From NCBI RefSeq assembly GCF_002355415.1, contig NZ_AP014936.1:3038001-3102000 (forward strand): 64,000 nt of DNA. The letters run 5' to 3'. This DNA comes from Sulfurifustis variabilis. Its GTDB lineage: Bacteria; Pseudomonadota; Gammaproteobacteria; Acidiferrobacterales; Sulfurifustaceae. Made by a program: the position numbers and the translations under genes. This document shows, one piece after another, positions 8,277 through 17,844 of the stretch (position 1 is the stretch's first letter; each line of letters starts with the position of its first letter). The notes below the pieces were generated by a model, which was given only the letters and a program-made list of their open reading frames with translations, was not told the DNA's origin and did not search any database.

Positions 8277-9125
8277 TCACTTTCCCGCTGTCTCGACGAA
8301 ACCGGTTCTCAGGCTTTCTAGCAACTGAAGGGCCCGTTCTTCTCCTGCTCCCGCCAAATGTTCACCCACCTCTCGCACCAACTTGGAGTCGGTTCCTTGC
8401 TTGAGCTCCCTGTGGAGCAGATTGAGAACGTATGACCGAGTATCCTCGGCCGCGAGGTTGGCTATCTTGCGACCGAGCACCCGGCTCGCCGCCACGTCTA
8501 CATCGAACCCTGATGTTTCGACGATCGAGAAATATTCGTCAAACAGCACCTGCTCGGTGAGGATCGCGCTGAAGTGGCGCAGCACATAGGCCAGATCCGC
8601 AGCATCCTTCTTGGGCTGCGTATGATGCCGCTCGCTCCAGGCCACGAGCTTGAGTAACGCGAGCCCAACGGGGCTGACCACCGGCACGCTCAGACCATCG
8701 AGAGACACCACGACTGCCTCGGCATAAGCTTCGCGGAACCCGATCACGCTCATCGCAAAATCGTTCTCCGGCGGCCAGCGAATTGTCCGGTCGCGGGCTT
8801 CGATATCGCCGAACGGCACTAGGTCCAGCAGGCCATCATCGCGAAACCTGAGCCGCTGCCGCTGTTTCGGGTCTGGCTGGAAGCGTTTGTCCTGGCTTAT
8901 TCGCTCGACCAGGGCTCGGTACTGCTCCCAATTCGCGACCATCACTCCAAGGTCAACATCCTGCGTTGCACGTCCGTGGGGTAAGCCATACACCCCCTCA
9001 AGGAGCATCACCCGCCCAGCAGCGCCGGTCACCATCCATGCTATGTGTAACTCACCGGCCGTCTTGGCAACGGCCCGAAGCAGCGCAAGCGTGCGCTCGT
9101 CGACGTAAGGCTTAGGCTTTGGCAA
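8277..9125 (-). CDS. AbiEii/AbiGii-like nucleotidyltransferase toxin
   Basis: A 282-residue nucleotidyltransferase with the GAAGRVMLLEGVYGLPHGR stretch and TQDVDLGV (metal-binding DxD) in the first 60 residues, then a helical C-terminal half with the conserved LLKLVAWSERHH segment. In AbiE systems the type II protein is a nucleotidyltransferase that modifies tRNA and inhibits growth. It overlaps the upstream AbiEi-like gene by 14 bases. It differs clearly from the second AbiEii at 38864-39820, so the two pairs are independent acquisitions. Confidence 0.75.
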   Translation of the reverse strand: MPKPKPYVDERTLALLRAVAKTAGELHIAWMVTGAAGRVMLLEGVYGLPHGRATQDVDLGVMVANWEQYRALVERISQDKRFQPDPKQRQRLRFRDDGLLDLVPFGDIEARDRTIRWPPENDFAMSVIGFREAYAEAVVVSLDGLSVPVVSPVGLALLKLVAWSERHHTQPKKDAADLAYVLRHFSAILTEQVLFDEYFSIVETSGFDVDVAASRVLGRKIANLAAEDTRSYVLNLLHRELKQGTDSKLVREVGEHLAGAGEERALQLLESLRTGFVETAGK

Positions 9126-10209
9126 GAAACCGCTCCCGGATGATTTGAGCAGTTTCGATGTTGCGCGCGTCGGCTGTTGCGACGAGGTCGGCGTAGATCA
9201 ACAGCGGCGGAGCGAGTGGATAACGCTTGTCAGTGCGGGGCAGGTCGAAGTGCCAGAACTTTTGCAGTAGCTCGAGGTTTCCATGTTCATCCTTGGCCGG
9301 TTGGGTCCGACGGGCCAGGGTCGCGAAGTGTGTGTCGCCATAGATGGTTATGACCTCGGGACGAAGGTGCTTTGTCAGGATACCGGCCGCGGGTTCGCCG
9401 CCCAACCACATATCCAACTCTGCAAGATCTTCTGTTTTCCACCAATCGGCATTCGCGACCCGGAAGCGTCGCGGCTTAAGTTTTGGTCGCAGTTCCCGGG
9501 CATATGCTTCGACCCATTTGTCGATCAGACCTTCCCGATCCTCGAGCACACGTCCGTGCGCCTTCGTTTCGCGGATATGCCCAAGTCTTCGCAGATCGTC
9601 AAAGACCCAGCCTACGGTACCGAGAGCGACACCAGCCGCCCGTGCAATGTCTCGATATGGGGCATCAATCAAATCCGGTCGGCACAGAAGCGCGAAGAGC
9701 ACCTTTAGGCCCGTCGGGCGCAACGCGCGCAGACGCTTCTCCCTTGGTGTCAGTGCCTGCAGCTTTCGGCCCGTAACGAAGATGAGCAGATTGGGCAGCC
9801 GGATGTAGGCGTTTCCGGCTGTGTCCATGAATGGCACGTCGAGGGCCTTCAGCCGCTCCGCCATGGGTGGGGTGACGTACGGAGCTACCAGCACACCGGG
9901 CTTCTTGAACCGTGCCAGCTGGGCGGCGGCCTGGCCCAGGGTGGCCGGGGTCAGCGTCCGTTTGACTTCTACAATGAGCGTCTTCCCGTCGGGCAGTTTA
10001 AGAACCGCATCCGCCACCCCTTCCGGCAGACGGACGTGTACCTTTACCGCGGCCGCCGGCATCGCGGTCACTGCCTCGAAGGCCTTGAGGGCATCGCGGA
10101 GAATGGCCGCTGCGGCGCCCTTAAGCGGCGGGGTCTGGGCTCGCTCGTTCACGGGGTGTGCCGGTTTGTTCACTGATTTGTAGTGTACACAAATTGTGAA
10201 CATACGCAA
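9112..10209 (-). CDS. AbiEi-like antitoxin with N-terminal nuclease-like fold
   Basis: Up to 365 residues. Residues about 45-115 (DAVLKLPDGKTLIVEVKRTL) look like a PD-(D/E)xK-type fold with D-x-ExK spacing. A helix-turn-helix follows near PYRDIARAAGVALGTVGWVF, and the C-terminal third is typical of the AbiEi family. Start choice is uncertain: ATG at 10209 and GTG at 10173 or 10152 all lack a Shine-Dalgarno and lie in or beside an operator-like palindrome, so translation may start at the GTG codons. It is the presumed antitoxin and autorepressor for the overlapping toxin gene. Confidence 0.7.
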   Translation of the reverse strand: MRMFTICVHYKSVNKPAHPVNERAQTPPLKGAAAAILRDALKAFEAVTAMPAAAVKVHVRLPEGVADAVLKLPDGKTLIVEVKRTLTPATLGQAAAQLARFKKPGVLVAPYVTPPMAERLKALDVPFMDTAGNAYIRLPNLLIFVTGRKLQALTPREKRLRALRPTGLKVLFALLCRPDLIDAPYRDIARAAGVALGTVGWVFDDLRRLGHIRETKAHGRVLEDREGLIDKWVEAYARELRPKLKPRRFRVANADWWKTEDLAELDMWLGGEPAAGILTKHLRPEVITIYGDTHFATLARRTQPAKDEHGNLELLQKFWHFDLPRTDKRYPLAPPLLIYADLVATADARNIETAQIIRERFLAKA

Positions 10210-10220
10210 TTCGTGAACAT
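10168..10220. promoter_or_regulatory. Operator-like GTGAAC repeats at the AbiE-like promoter
   Basis: A long imperfect dyad pairs GTTCACTGATTTG (10168-10180) with CAAATTGTGAAC (190-201 of the same stretch) around TAGTGTACA. A further direct copy GTGAACAT lies at 10213-10220, 17 bases from the one at 10196-10203. AbiEi proteins are known to repress their own promoter by binding inverted repeats, so this is the likely site. Confidence 0.5.
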
Positions 10221-10344
10221 CCAGATCCTGGGAAAAAGCATGGCAAGGCCAAAAGCCCAGCGGGAGGGGCCTACCTTTACGCCCTTCTCACCGCTCAGGA
10301 GCTTCCTATCACCCTCGAAGCGCCCTTACCGCCGCCATCACCGC

Positions 10345-10635
10345 TTATGCCGAATCCGTGTCACTTTCGGCAAGCCAAAAGTCGGCGGGGTCCCTACGCA
10401 GCGGGTCCAGTCGGTCGGCGTATTCGCTGGTCCAGGTCAACCACCGTTCGAGGTGGCTGCCAGGCCCAATGGCACCGTGGCGTTCGATCGCAGTGCGCCG
10501 CACCGCCTCGACGTAGTCCCGGACCTGCTGGCTCTTTTGCCAAGCCGCGAGTTGAATCTCAAGCGCCTGCGCCCGGGCTTCTTCGAGGCGGCGTTGTCGC
10601 ACCGCTTCGCGCCGGCGCTGTTCCTTCGCCGGCAA
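10345..10635 (-). CDS. Small hypothetical protein, last gene of the DUF499/DUF1156 operon
   Basis: A 96-residue, highly charged helical protein: arginine- and glutamate-rich coil (EQRRREAVRQRRLEEARAQAL) followed by HGAIGPGSHLERWLTWTSEY and ADRLDPL, a tail seen in proteins I cannot name precisely. It starts 46 bases after the DUF499 ATPase stop on the same strand, so it is probably co-transcribed. Its role in the system is unknown. Confidence 0.5.
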   Translation of the reverse strand: MPAKEQRRREAVRQRRLEEARAQALEIQLAAWQKSQQVRDYVEAVRRTAIERHGAIGPGSHLERWLTWTSEYADRLDPLRRDPADFWLAESDTDSA

Positions 10636-10681
10636 GAAGGTGGTGCTGCTGGCGTCGCCACCACAGCTTCTTCCAGCGTCT

Positions 10682-13600
10682 TCAGCTCACCTTCCAGCCC
10701 GGCTTGACCTTACTCAAGATACCGTTCACTCGATCGACGACGTCCTGCTCGACCTTACCCGCTTCCCCTAACTCGACTGTCACCTTGATGCGCAATGGAT
10801 GTCCCGCCGTCGCCTGTCGCAGCGCATCGACCTGGTCGGCCAGATCCTGGACCTCGTGGGTCGCTAGCTCGGCGGTGGCCACTTTGGCACCGTAAGCTCC
10901 GCCTGTGGTCTCCTTGGCTTTATCCTTGACCAATCGAACCTTGATGGCACTGGCGCCACCGAGGTCACACGGCCAGGGACTGGATTCCAGCGTCCGCTCG
11001 AACAAGCCCAGGCGGAATCCATCGTCCAGCGCCTGACGGACCGGCACCCAAGGGAGCGGCTTGCCTGCCTTAGCTGAAAGCGCCGCGTGCAACAAATGTG
11101 CGGTGGTGTACTCACCGCTCCACGCCTCGCCAAGCTCCGCGGGGATGAGATCGGTAGCGGGGATCGGTGTGGGCGGCGGGTATAGGATGGCATGCTCGTT
11201 TACGAACCCAGCCGGTACGTCTTCGCCCAGAACACTGATCGTCCCGTTAACCAGCCAGATGCGTCCGCTCTTGATGGCCTGCGCGACTGCCGTCTTGATC
11301 GCCCCTTCTTCGGCAGCCGGGATGAGCAGGTTTTCCGTATAGCCTCCTTTGTCGATGGCCACAAAGTGCTTACCAGAGAAGTACGATCCCACGTCGGCGA
11401 GGGTGATCGATTCCTTGCCCCACAGCCCCGGCAAAACTCCGGGAGGCAGGAGTGCAGGATCGAGCTCGGTCAGTAGCGCGGCATCAGACAAGACGACTTC
11501 CAGGCTCGGGTCGCTCAGGGCAGCCTCGTCGGGCCGACACTTCCAGAAGGTCCGGATCGACTTGTCCGCACGTGTGACACGCAGAACGAAATCACCGGTC
11601 TCGCAGCCTTGGAGCAGGGTTTCCAAAATCGCGGTGCGGTTGAGCATCTTCGGCAGCCTTGCCGTCGCAGCGAAGGCACCAACTAGGTCTTTCACGAAGC
11701 GCGCTTTCTCGCCTTCCGCCCACAGGTCATACGGCCCGCCCGGCAGCAGTGCCTCGGCATTGACTGCGGTGCTCTCGATCCGCAACCGCTTATCGGCCAC
11801 GATCTTGCTGAACAACGGGTCGTTGTCGACGTTGATGCGGTAGGCGGAGATGTCGTTGGAATCATTCACCGTGACCGCAATGCAATACGCGATCACGATC
11901 TGCGAGACCATCTCGCCACGCGCTGCACGAAGATTGGTTTCAAGCCTGGCCTGCGCGGCCGTGTCCACGTCGTCCCGTTCCTTGAGCATCTCGCGCACCT
12001 TCTCCCAACCCAGGAGGTCGCGCACCTTCTCGCGGGCGACTTCGATACCCTCCTTCGACGGCACGGCGAGTACCACCGCGTTCCGGTTCAAGGCGCGTGG
12101 TTTCTCGGGGCCCGTCGTCTCATCAACGAACCGCTTGGCCTCGGGGCTCGGCCTGCCGCCCTCGGAGGCCGCCTTAGGTCCGAGCACGGCATAGTGGAAC
12201 TCGCCGTCATCCTCGACCTCTGACGGCCGCGACGGCAGCATATGCACCTTTACGCCAGCGCCGCGCGCGCCCTCGACAAGCTTCGACGCGCCACGGATCT
12301 CCTTCTCCAGCACTTCGTCCAATACCGTCGGGCTGATGTGAGTGCGTGCATCATGGTGCATCTGCTTGAGGTTCGGTTTCGATCCCAGCCGCCACAGTTT
12401 CGGTAACCCATCCTCCCGATCATCAATAAAGGTGTCGTCGAGGTACCAGGAAGTATCAGCCCAACGAAGTAGCCCTTTCTCCAGTTCGATGCGATCTGGC
12501 GCCCCGCCACCGATAAGAAGTTTCAGCTCGCGCGTTACAGCCCGTTGACCGATCGGCTGGGAGTGCAGGAAGGTTGCCACCACCGCCTGCTCAACCTCGC
12601 GACCGTTCAGGCTGGCGAGACCTTCCTGGGCCTTTTTGGCAAGCCCAAATTCAGCCTGCAAGATTGCGGGCCAGTTTTGTCTCCGCCCTTCATACTGTTC
12701 CAGTTGGGCAGTATTGGCGAGCTCTATGGCGGCGGCGCTTAATCCATCACCATTATCTGGAGCCAGAAACACTTGCGCGCCGACAATCGGTTGCTTGTCC
12801 CACTTCTCGGCATCGCGGAGGGCCGTCGCCATGGTTTTCAGTATCCCGCGCGTCTGCTGGAACCCCTCTAGTCCCGTCCACTTTCCGTAGAACACATCGA
12901 TCAGATCGGGATGGAAGGGGTAGGCATCGCGATAACGCTTTTCCTCCTGGGCGCGGTGCTTCTTGGTGTACTCGTCGATCATTTCGATGCTGTTGAGCGC
13001 GGCCATCACCTGCTGCGGCCACTGGCTTTGGTCCGTGTAGCTTTCAAGCTCGAACAACCGGCGGCGCAGAATCTCCGGCACGTCATGACTTTCCACCGGC
13101 TGGATGCCTTCGTCGGCCACGCGCTTGAACTCGTCGTAGAGCTCCTTGCTGATGCGCTTACCCAGCTCGTCCATCTTCTTGGTCTCGGAGGCGAGCAGGG
13201 ACGCCACCAGGCAGCATTGCGGCACCTTGGCGACCGCCTGAGTGAGGCTGTGCAGAAAATCGGCCATACGCCCAACCCATTTCGGGTCCTGATCCGCCAT
13301 GGTGCGCACGAACCACAGCACCTCATCGAACAGGATCAGCACCGAGGGCTGTTCCTTGCGAGCGAGGCCGAGCAGTTTTTCCATCACGTTGGTGGCCGGT
13401 GGGGTCGGACGCTCCGTTCCATCTTCCTTCAGCAGCTTTAGTCCAGCCTCGCCCGCCAGCTGCCAGGCAAGCACGCTCCATGGCATTTTGAGGGCGCGGA
13501 GTTGCCCATCAGGCGCCTTGGCCTCGCAACCCATCTCGGCATCGAGCCGGTCGAACACCACCGCTGTCACCCGCGCTTTAGGGAAGCCGCCTTCCAGGGC

Positions 13601-13963
13601 GCAATGCGCCTTGAACTGCTGCACAGCGGGGATATCGGGAAGCCGCTCGGGCTCCTGTGTGAGATGGACGAGCGTAATCAGCGAGTGCGTCTTGCCGCCG
13701 CCGAAGGTCATATGGAGCTGGCGCACCGCCTTCTCCGACTTGCCTGCGAGGCGCCGTGTAACATCGCGGGCAAGATCGCGCAAGCGGACGGTGGCATAAG
13801 TGAGGGCGAAGAACTGCTTGGGGTCGTGATAAACCCCGGGATTGCGCCCGAGCATCACATCATACAGGTCGGCGGCGAAGGCCTTGAGTGACAGCTCTGC
13901 ACTCTTGACGTCGGCGCGCAGCCGAACGACTTCATGCCAGGGTTTTACGGTTGTTTTGGCCAT
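10682..13963 (-). CDS. DUF499-family ATPase of a DUF1156 methyltransferase defence locus
   Basis: A 1093-residue P-loop protein with a Walker A-like MTFGGGKTHSL (about 84-94), LILFDEVLWF as Walker B, and the DUF499 N-terminal WHEVVRLRADV. The C-terminal half includes repeated winged-helix-like stretches (ITLADVGSYFSGKHF; TDLIPAELGEAWSGEY). DUF499 proteins are consistently encoded next to DUF1156 methyltransferases and helicases in predicted phage-defence loci; the exact reaction is not known. Its ATG lies 21 bases after the methyltransferase stop behind an AGGAG, so it is co-translated with the rest of the operon. Cytosolic. Confidence 0.85.
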   Translation of the reverse strand: MAKTTVKPWHEVVRLRADVKSAELSLKAFAADLYDVMLGRNPGVYHDPKQFFALTYATVRLRDLARDVTRRLAGKSEKAVRQLHMTFGGGKTHSLITLVHLTQEPERLPDIPAVQQFKAHCALEGGFPKARVTAVVFDRLDAEMGCEAKAPDGQLRALKMPWSVLAWQLAGEAGLKLLKEDGTERPTPPATNVMEKLLGLARKEQPSVLILFDEVLWFVRTMADQDPKWVGRMADFLHSLTQAVAKVPQCCLVASLLASETKKMDELGKRISKELYDEFKRVADEGIQPVESHDVPEILRRRLFELESYTDQSQWPQQVMAALNSIEMIDEYTKKHRAQEEKRYRDAYPFHPDLIDVFYGKWTGLEGFQQTRGILKTMATALRDAEKWDKQPIVGAQVFLAPDNGDGLSAAAIELANTAQLEQYEGRRQNWPAILQAEFGLAKKAQEGLASLNGREVEQAVVATFLHSQPIGQRAVTRELKLLIGGGAPDRIELEKGLLRWADTSWYLDDTFIDDREDGLPKLWRLGSKPNLKQMHHDARTHISPTVLDEVLEKEIRGASKLVEGARGAGVKVHMLPSRPSEVEDDGEFHYAVLGPKAASEGGRPSPEAKRFVDETTGPEKPRALNRNAVVLAVPSKEGIEVAREKVRDLLGWEKVREMLKERDDVDTAAQARLETNLRAARGEMVSQIVIAYCIAVTVNDSNDISAYRINVDNDPLFSKIVADKRLRIESTAVNAEALLPGGPYDLWAEGEKARFVKDLVGAFAATARLPKMLNRTAILETLLQGCETGDFVLRVTRADKSIRTFWKCRPDEAALSDPSLEVVLSDAALLTELDPALLPPGVLPGLWGKESITLADVGSYFSGKHFVAIDKGGYTENLLIPAAEEGAIKTAVAQAIKSGRIWLVNGTISVLGEDVPAGFVNEHAILYPPPTPIPATDLIPAELGEAWSGEYTTAHLLHAALSAKAGKPLPWVPVRQALDDGFRLGLFERTLESSPWPCDLGGASAIKVRLVKDKAKETTGGAYGAKVATAELATHEVQDLADQVDALRQATAGHPLRIKVTVELGEAGKVEQDVVDRVNGILSKVKPGWKVS

Positions 13964-13984
13964 TAATCGAACTCCTGTGATCTT

Positions 13985-16900
13985 CTATTCCAGCGTCAGT
14001 GCACCCTGCGCTGTGCTACCCATCGCCCTCAAATGGTTAGCGAGTCGCTCTAGGATTGAGCACTCGTCGCCTTGCCCCTCGTCGCGGCTCGTCTCGATCA
14101 ATGCCTGGATAAGCTGCGCGAAGATATGGCTGCGGCGCAAACCTCTGCGGTCAAGATAGTCGTTCACCTTGGCCACGTCGCCTGCCTTCCAGAGTTGCAT
14201 GAGCTTGTGAACTTGATCGATAAGAGGGGCTGGGCGACTCCCTGCCCCATCCTCGCCCAGTGCCCGGTGGCGGCGCGCGGACCAGGGCTTGAGCTTGAAC
14301 TTCCCACCACCGCCCGAAGTCTCAGCTTCCGCTTCCTCTCCCTCCTCGACCGCTTCGATGTCTTCCACTCCTGGCTCAGACCGGCCGCCCCGGGCCAGCA
14401 GGTCATACTGATCAATAAGCTCGCGTTCCGACAGGCCACACGAAATCATATAGAGGATGCACGGGCCCGCCGGCGCCTCCCCGAGGCCGAAGTCGTTACG
14501 GTGCAGTAGATAATAGGTAGTCACATCATCGAGCGGGTGGTCACCCGGCACCGGTTCGCCCTGCCCGTGGGTCAGCACCCGCCCGACCACGAAGTCCACG
14601 ACGATGCGGCGGACGTGGCGCAGGAACTCATCCACCCCCATCAGCGCCCCCGGCTCGGAAGCTTTCTTCACCGCCGGATACCGGCTGTAGGCCTCAAGCG
14701 CCGGGCCGGTAGCCGCCCAGACAAAGTCCGGACCGCGAATTCCTGCATCCCAGAAATCACGCAACTGCGTGACGATGTTAGCCTCCATCTCCTTGATGAC
14801 TTGGGCATCCCAGCCGGCCCGGGCCCTAGGATCGCGTTTTTTGCAGACCAACCAGACGGAGGATGCCAATGCCGCCGAACTCTGGGCGCGCATGCGTGCC
14901 ACCTGTTCTGTTTGGATCGGCCACGAACCGTCGACCACGAAGCCCGCCTTGATGATCGCCGAAACCAGGGTCTCCCAGGCATCGGGCTGCTTGTGGGCGA
15001 AGACGATAACGAGGCGTCCCTCGGGTTTGAGGGCAGCGTGACAAGCTCGGAATGCGCGCGCCATGCCCGCTTCGTAATTGCGCTTGGACGCTTCCTTGTT
15101 ACCACCAAAGCGAGAAGCGTCGTCGATGAGTTCTCCGTCGTCGGCCTGGGCGCGCCATTTCGGTCCCAACTGGTCAGCGAACGCTCTCTCGTAGGCATCC
15201 GATAGCCCGGTGAGTAGACGCCGATCCCAGACGTAGAAATAGTCCATCAAGTCCGAGTATGGGATGGCGTCGTAGTACGGTGGATCTGTCACGATCACAT
15301 CGAAGGCGCCGGGGTCGGGGCACGTGATGGCACTTTGGTTAAGCGCACATGGTACAGATGCCGCTGTATTGGTCGCGCGCTGGATAGTCTCCAACGACTC
15401 TGCAATCGCATCCAGGCACATCCACCATCCACCGCGCACGTCATTAATAGGCGCAGACTCACTGAAGTCCCAATTCATCGGCAGCGCAAAACGCACGAAG
15501 GTATGTCCGATCGCCTCCACGCTCGTGATCCAAGCAAGAATGCTGGAATTGAAGTCGAGCATGCGATCGAAGCCGCATTGCAGGTAGGCAATGAGCGCTT
15601 CTCGCCAGGCCGCATCATAGGAAGTCAGCCGCTGCGGGACGGCGCGAACGGCCTTGACGAAGCATCCAAGCGCCAGCAACTGCCGCGGCGCGAATAGCTT
15701 GTGCCACTGGTCGAGGCCGTAGAGCGGTACTCGAAAGCCGAGCGCATCTGCTCCCGCTAGCGGCTCCGTCGGCAGACCATGAGGAATCTCGGCGAACACC
15801 CTGTCTAGTTCGGCCTCAGCGCCACGTGCCATCTCGATCTCGTGCCTGGTGGGCAGGCGATACTCCTTGCCTTTGAGGCCATCGACCACTACCGCCGTCA
15901 TCACCGCGCCCAGGCGCCCGGCGCGGCCTTCCATGCGCAGATCCTCCATAGTCATGATGGTGCCGCAGCAGGGGCAGGCAACACCTGCTCGACTCATGGT
16001 GCCTGCGCCGAGTTTCTTGTCATGTTCCCGCTTTTGCGCGGCGTTACCGCCTTTGACCTGGACGTCCGGGTCGATGCCGAACACGACGCCGGATTTGTCT
16101 TCGAGGGGACGCATGGTCAGCAGCGCGCGCTTGTTGTCTCTCTTGGCGAGCCAGCGGGTTTTCAGGAGCGGTACCGTGGCACGGCAGGCCTTGCAGCGGA
16201 CTGTCCGCGCCCAGAGGTAGGCGACGGTGGGTTTGGCCACCCAGCGCGGATTCTTGGGGTTGGCGAGATAATCCTCATCGTATCCCGCATTCAGTAGACC
16301 CACCTGTAGTTCACCGCTTTCGTTTGTGGGGACGGGCTTCAAGGTGTCGCCTGAGTCCAGCGGCACTCGGCGGTAAGGCTTCAAAGTGCAGTACTCGGCG
16401 TATGCCGGATAGAACCGCGCGAGACTCTTCCGCGCCTCCTTGAGCACCCAACGCCCCCAGGCGCGCACGTGCCAAGCGAGGTCCACCTCCAGCAACCCGT
16501 CGGCGAGGTCGGGATGACTCAGCAGATCGAAGTTTTCGCCCTGCTCGATGCCATCAGCCCCAGCCTCTTTCTCCGTGGACGAGACAAGCTGCCGAAGATA
16601 GCGCCTGATCTCGGCGGGCTTGAGGCCCTTGGCCTTGAAGTACGCCGCCATGAGCTCGAAGTCTTGCAGCGCAAAGTCCGGGAGCTTCCTCTTCTGCCCG
16701 GCGAGCTTCTGCGGATACTCCAGAGTGCACTTGAGGATGAACCAGGCCACGGGGTTAATGTCCACCGCCGTCACCTCGCAGCCCAGGCGCATGGCCTCCA
16801 GCGGAATGGCGCCACCGCCGGCAAACGGGTCCAGCACTTTCGGTGCGCGACCGCCATAGGTCTTGCGAATCTCGTCCCGGAACCAATCCAGGTCCGGGCC

Positions 16901-17224
16901 CGACTCGTTGCCCCAGTGCAGGATGCCGCCTTCGGTCTCCCAGGACTCGATCTCCTCGGTGCGGCCATTGGGCATCTTTTTCTTTTTGAGGGTCTTCTTG
17001 AGCGTTCCGCCCAGGCGCTTGAGGACTTCATCGCGCTTCTCCTTGTCACCCGGGTCCGGTAGCAGGGTCGCGATAAGCGCGGCGCGGCTGGCCGCGAGCG
17101 GGCGGCGTGCCGGCCAGATGTGCAAGGTAGAGATATGCCCATGGCGCACGTTTTTCTCATGCACCGAGTCAATGGACGCCTGCTTCAAGGGGAAGGCGAC
17201 TTCGATGAGACGTTTGTCGTTCAT
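13985..17224 (-). CDS. DUF1156-domain DNA methyltransferase
   Basis: A 1079-residue protein. The N-terminal DUF1156 segment (LIEVAFPLKQASIDSVHEK, HISTLHIWPARRPL) is followed by SAM-binding motif I VLDPFAGGGAIPLEAM (about 136-150) and, late in the protein, the catalytic motif VTDPPYYDAI of amino-methyltransferases (adenine N6 or cytosine N4). Cysteine pairs CKAC and CPCC indicate an internal zinc ribbon. In restriction-like systems it would mark host DNA as self. Its ATG overlaps the stop of the Cap15-like gene (TAATG), so translation is coupled to the embedded CBASS-like unit. Confidence 0.88.
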   Translation of the reverse strand: MNDKRLIEVAFPLKQASIDSVHEKNVRHGHISTLHIWPARRPLAASRAALIATLLPDPGDKEKRDEVLKRLGGTLKKTLKKKKMPNGRTEEIESWETEGGILHWGNESGPDLDWFRDEIRKTYGGRAPKVLDPFAGGGAIPLEAMRLGCEVTAVDINPVAWFILKCTLEYPQKLAGQKRKLPDFALQDFELMAAYFKAKGLKPAEIRRYLRQLVSSTEKEAGADGIEQGENFDLLSHPDLADGLLEVDLAWHVRAWGRWVLKEARKSLARFYPAYAEYCTLKPYRRVPLDSGDTLKPVPTNESGELQVGLLNAGYDEDYLANPKNPRWVAKPTVAYLWARTVRCKACRATVPLLKTRWLAKRDNKRALLTMRPLEDKSGVVFGIDPDVQVKGGNAAQKREHDKKLGAGTMSRAGVACPCCGTIMTMEDLRMEGRAGRLGAVMTAVVVDGLKGKEYRLPTRHEIEMARGAEAELDRVFAEIPHGLPTEPLAGADALGFRVPLYGLDQWHKLFAPRQLLALGCFVKAVRAVPQRLTSYDAAWREALIAYLQCGFDRMLDFNSSILAWITSVEAIGHTFVRFALPMNWDFSESAPINDVRGGWWMCLDAIAESLETIQRATNTAASVPCALNQSAITCPDPGAFDVIVTDPPYYDAIPYSDLMDYFYVWDRRLLTGLSDAYERAFADQLGPKWRAQADDGELIDDASRFGGNKEASKRNYEAGMARAFRACHAALKPEGRLVIVFAHKQPDAWETLVSAIIKAGFVVDGSWPIQTEQVARMRAQSSAALASSVWLVCKKRDPRARAGWDAQVIKEMEANIVTQLRDFWDAGIRGPDFVWAATGPALEAYSRYPAVKKASEPGALMGVDEFLRHVRRIVVDFVVGRVLTHGQGEPVPGDHPLDDVTTYYLLHRNDFGLGEAPAGPCILYMISCGLSERELIDQYDLLARGGRSEPGVEDIEAVEEGEEAEAETSGGGGKFKLKPWSARRHRALGEDGAGSRPAPLIDQVHKLMQLWKAGDVAKVNDYLDRRGLRRSHIFAQLIQALIETSRDEGQGDECSILERLANHLRAMGSTAQGALTLE

Positions 17225-17844
17225 TAATTTTCCCTCTTGAGAGCAGCGCCGAAACCGAGAAAATCTCGGCTGATGCGGTGCAGAGTTACTTCACCGCGGG
17301 TTTCTCTGCCGCGACCGGTAAAGTAGTCCCCGCTCAAGCGCAAACCATCTGTACCCTCGGCAATAGCCATCGTGCAGACACCGCGATGCGTTTGCATCGT
17401 CTGCGCGGCAAGATTTCTGGGCTCACACACGTACTCGTACTTCAAACCGATGTCGCCCGGCTGCTCTTCATACAGCGCAGCCATGGTTGTGCGTGAACGC
17501 GACTGCTCCGTTTCGAGCTCGATCGCCATCCGCGTCCATCTCTGGCGGACTCGCATCACACAGGGCACCCGTGCGCCCCCGTTGTGCGACGAGGTGATCT
17601 CCCCCGCCCAGGTACCATTGAGGTTCTTCAGAGTCGATAGCCAGCGCCAGCCCCAACGCTCGTACAGGAAGATCAACGCAGCGTAGATCGCGCCCGCAGA
17701 GAGCGCGGCGGCATCCACATGCCCGGCCATAGGTGGAAGCACGACCATCGCACGTAGGGCACTGGCCGCGCCAATGGCTAGCGCGCCGAAGGCGAAATAC
17801 ACCTTGGGCCCACGGAAGAAGTTGTCAGATGCGTACCCGTGCAT
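17224..17844 (-). CDS. cap15: Cap15-like membrane beta-barrel effector
   Basis: The 206-residue protein has two N-terminal hydrophobic helices (FAFGALAIGAASALRAMVV and ALSAGAIYAALIFLY, about 16-60) and then a beta-rich domain starting at LNGTWAGEI with alternating strands to the end (LRLSGDYFTGRGRETRGEVT). This matches Cap15 effectors of CBASS, which bind a cyclic dinucleotide in a lipocalin-like barrel and disrupt the inner membrane. The start overlaps the CD-NTase gene by 20 bases. Its 3' end overlaps the DUF1156 gene. Assignment is from topology and motif memory, without a search. Confidence 0.75.
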   Translation of the reverse strand: MHGYASDNFFRGPKVYFAFGALAIGAASALRAMVVLPPMAGHVDAAALSAGAIYAALIFLYERWGWRWLSTLKNLNGTWAGEITSSHNGGARVPCVMRVRQRWTRMAIELETEQSRSRTTMAALYEEQPGDIGLKYEYVCEPRNLAAQTMQTHRGVCTMAIAEGTDGLRLSGDYFTGRGRETRGEVTLHRISRDFLGFGAALKREN

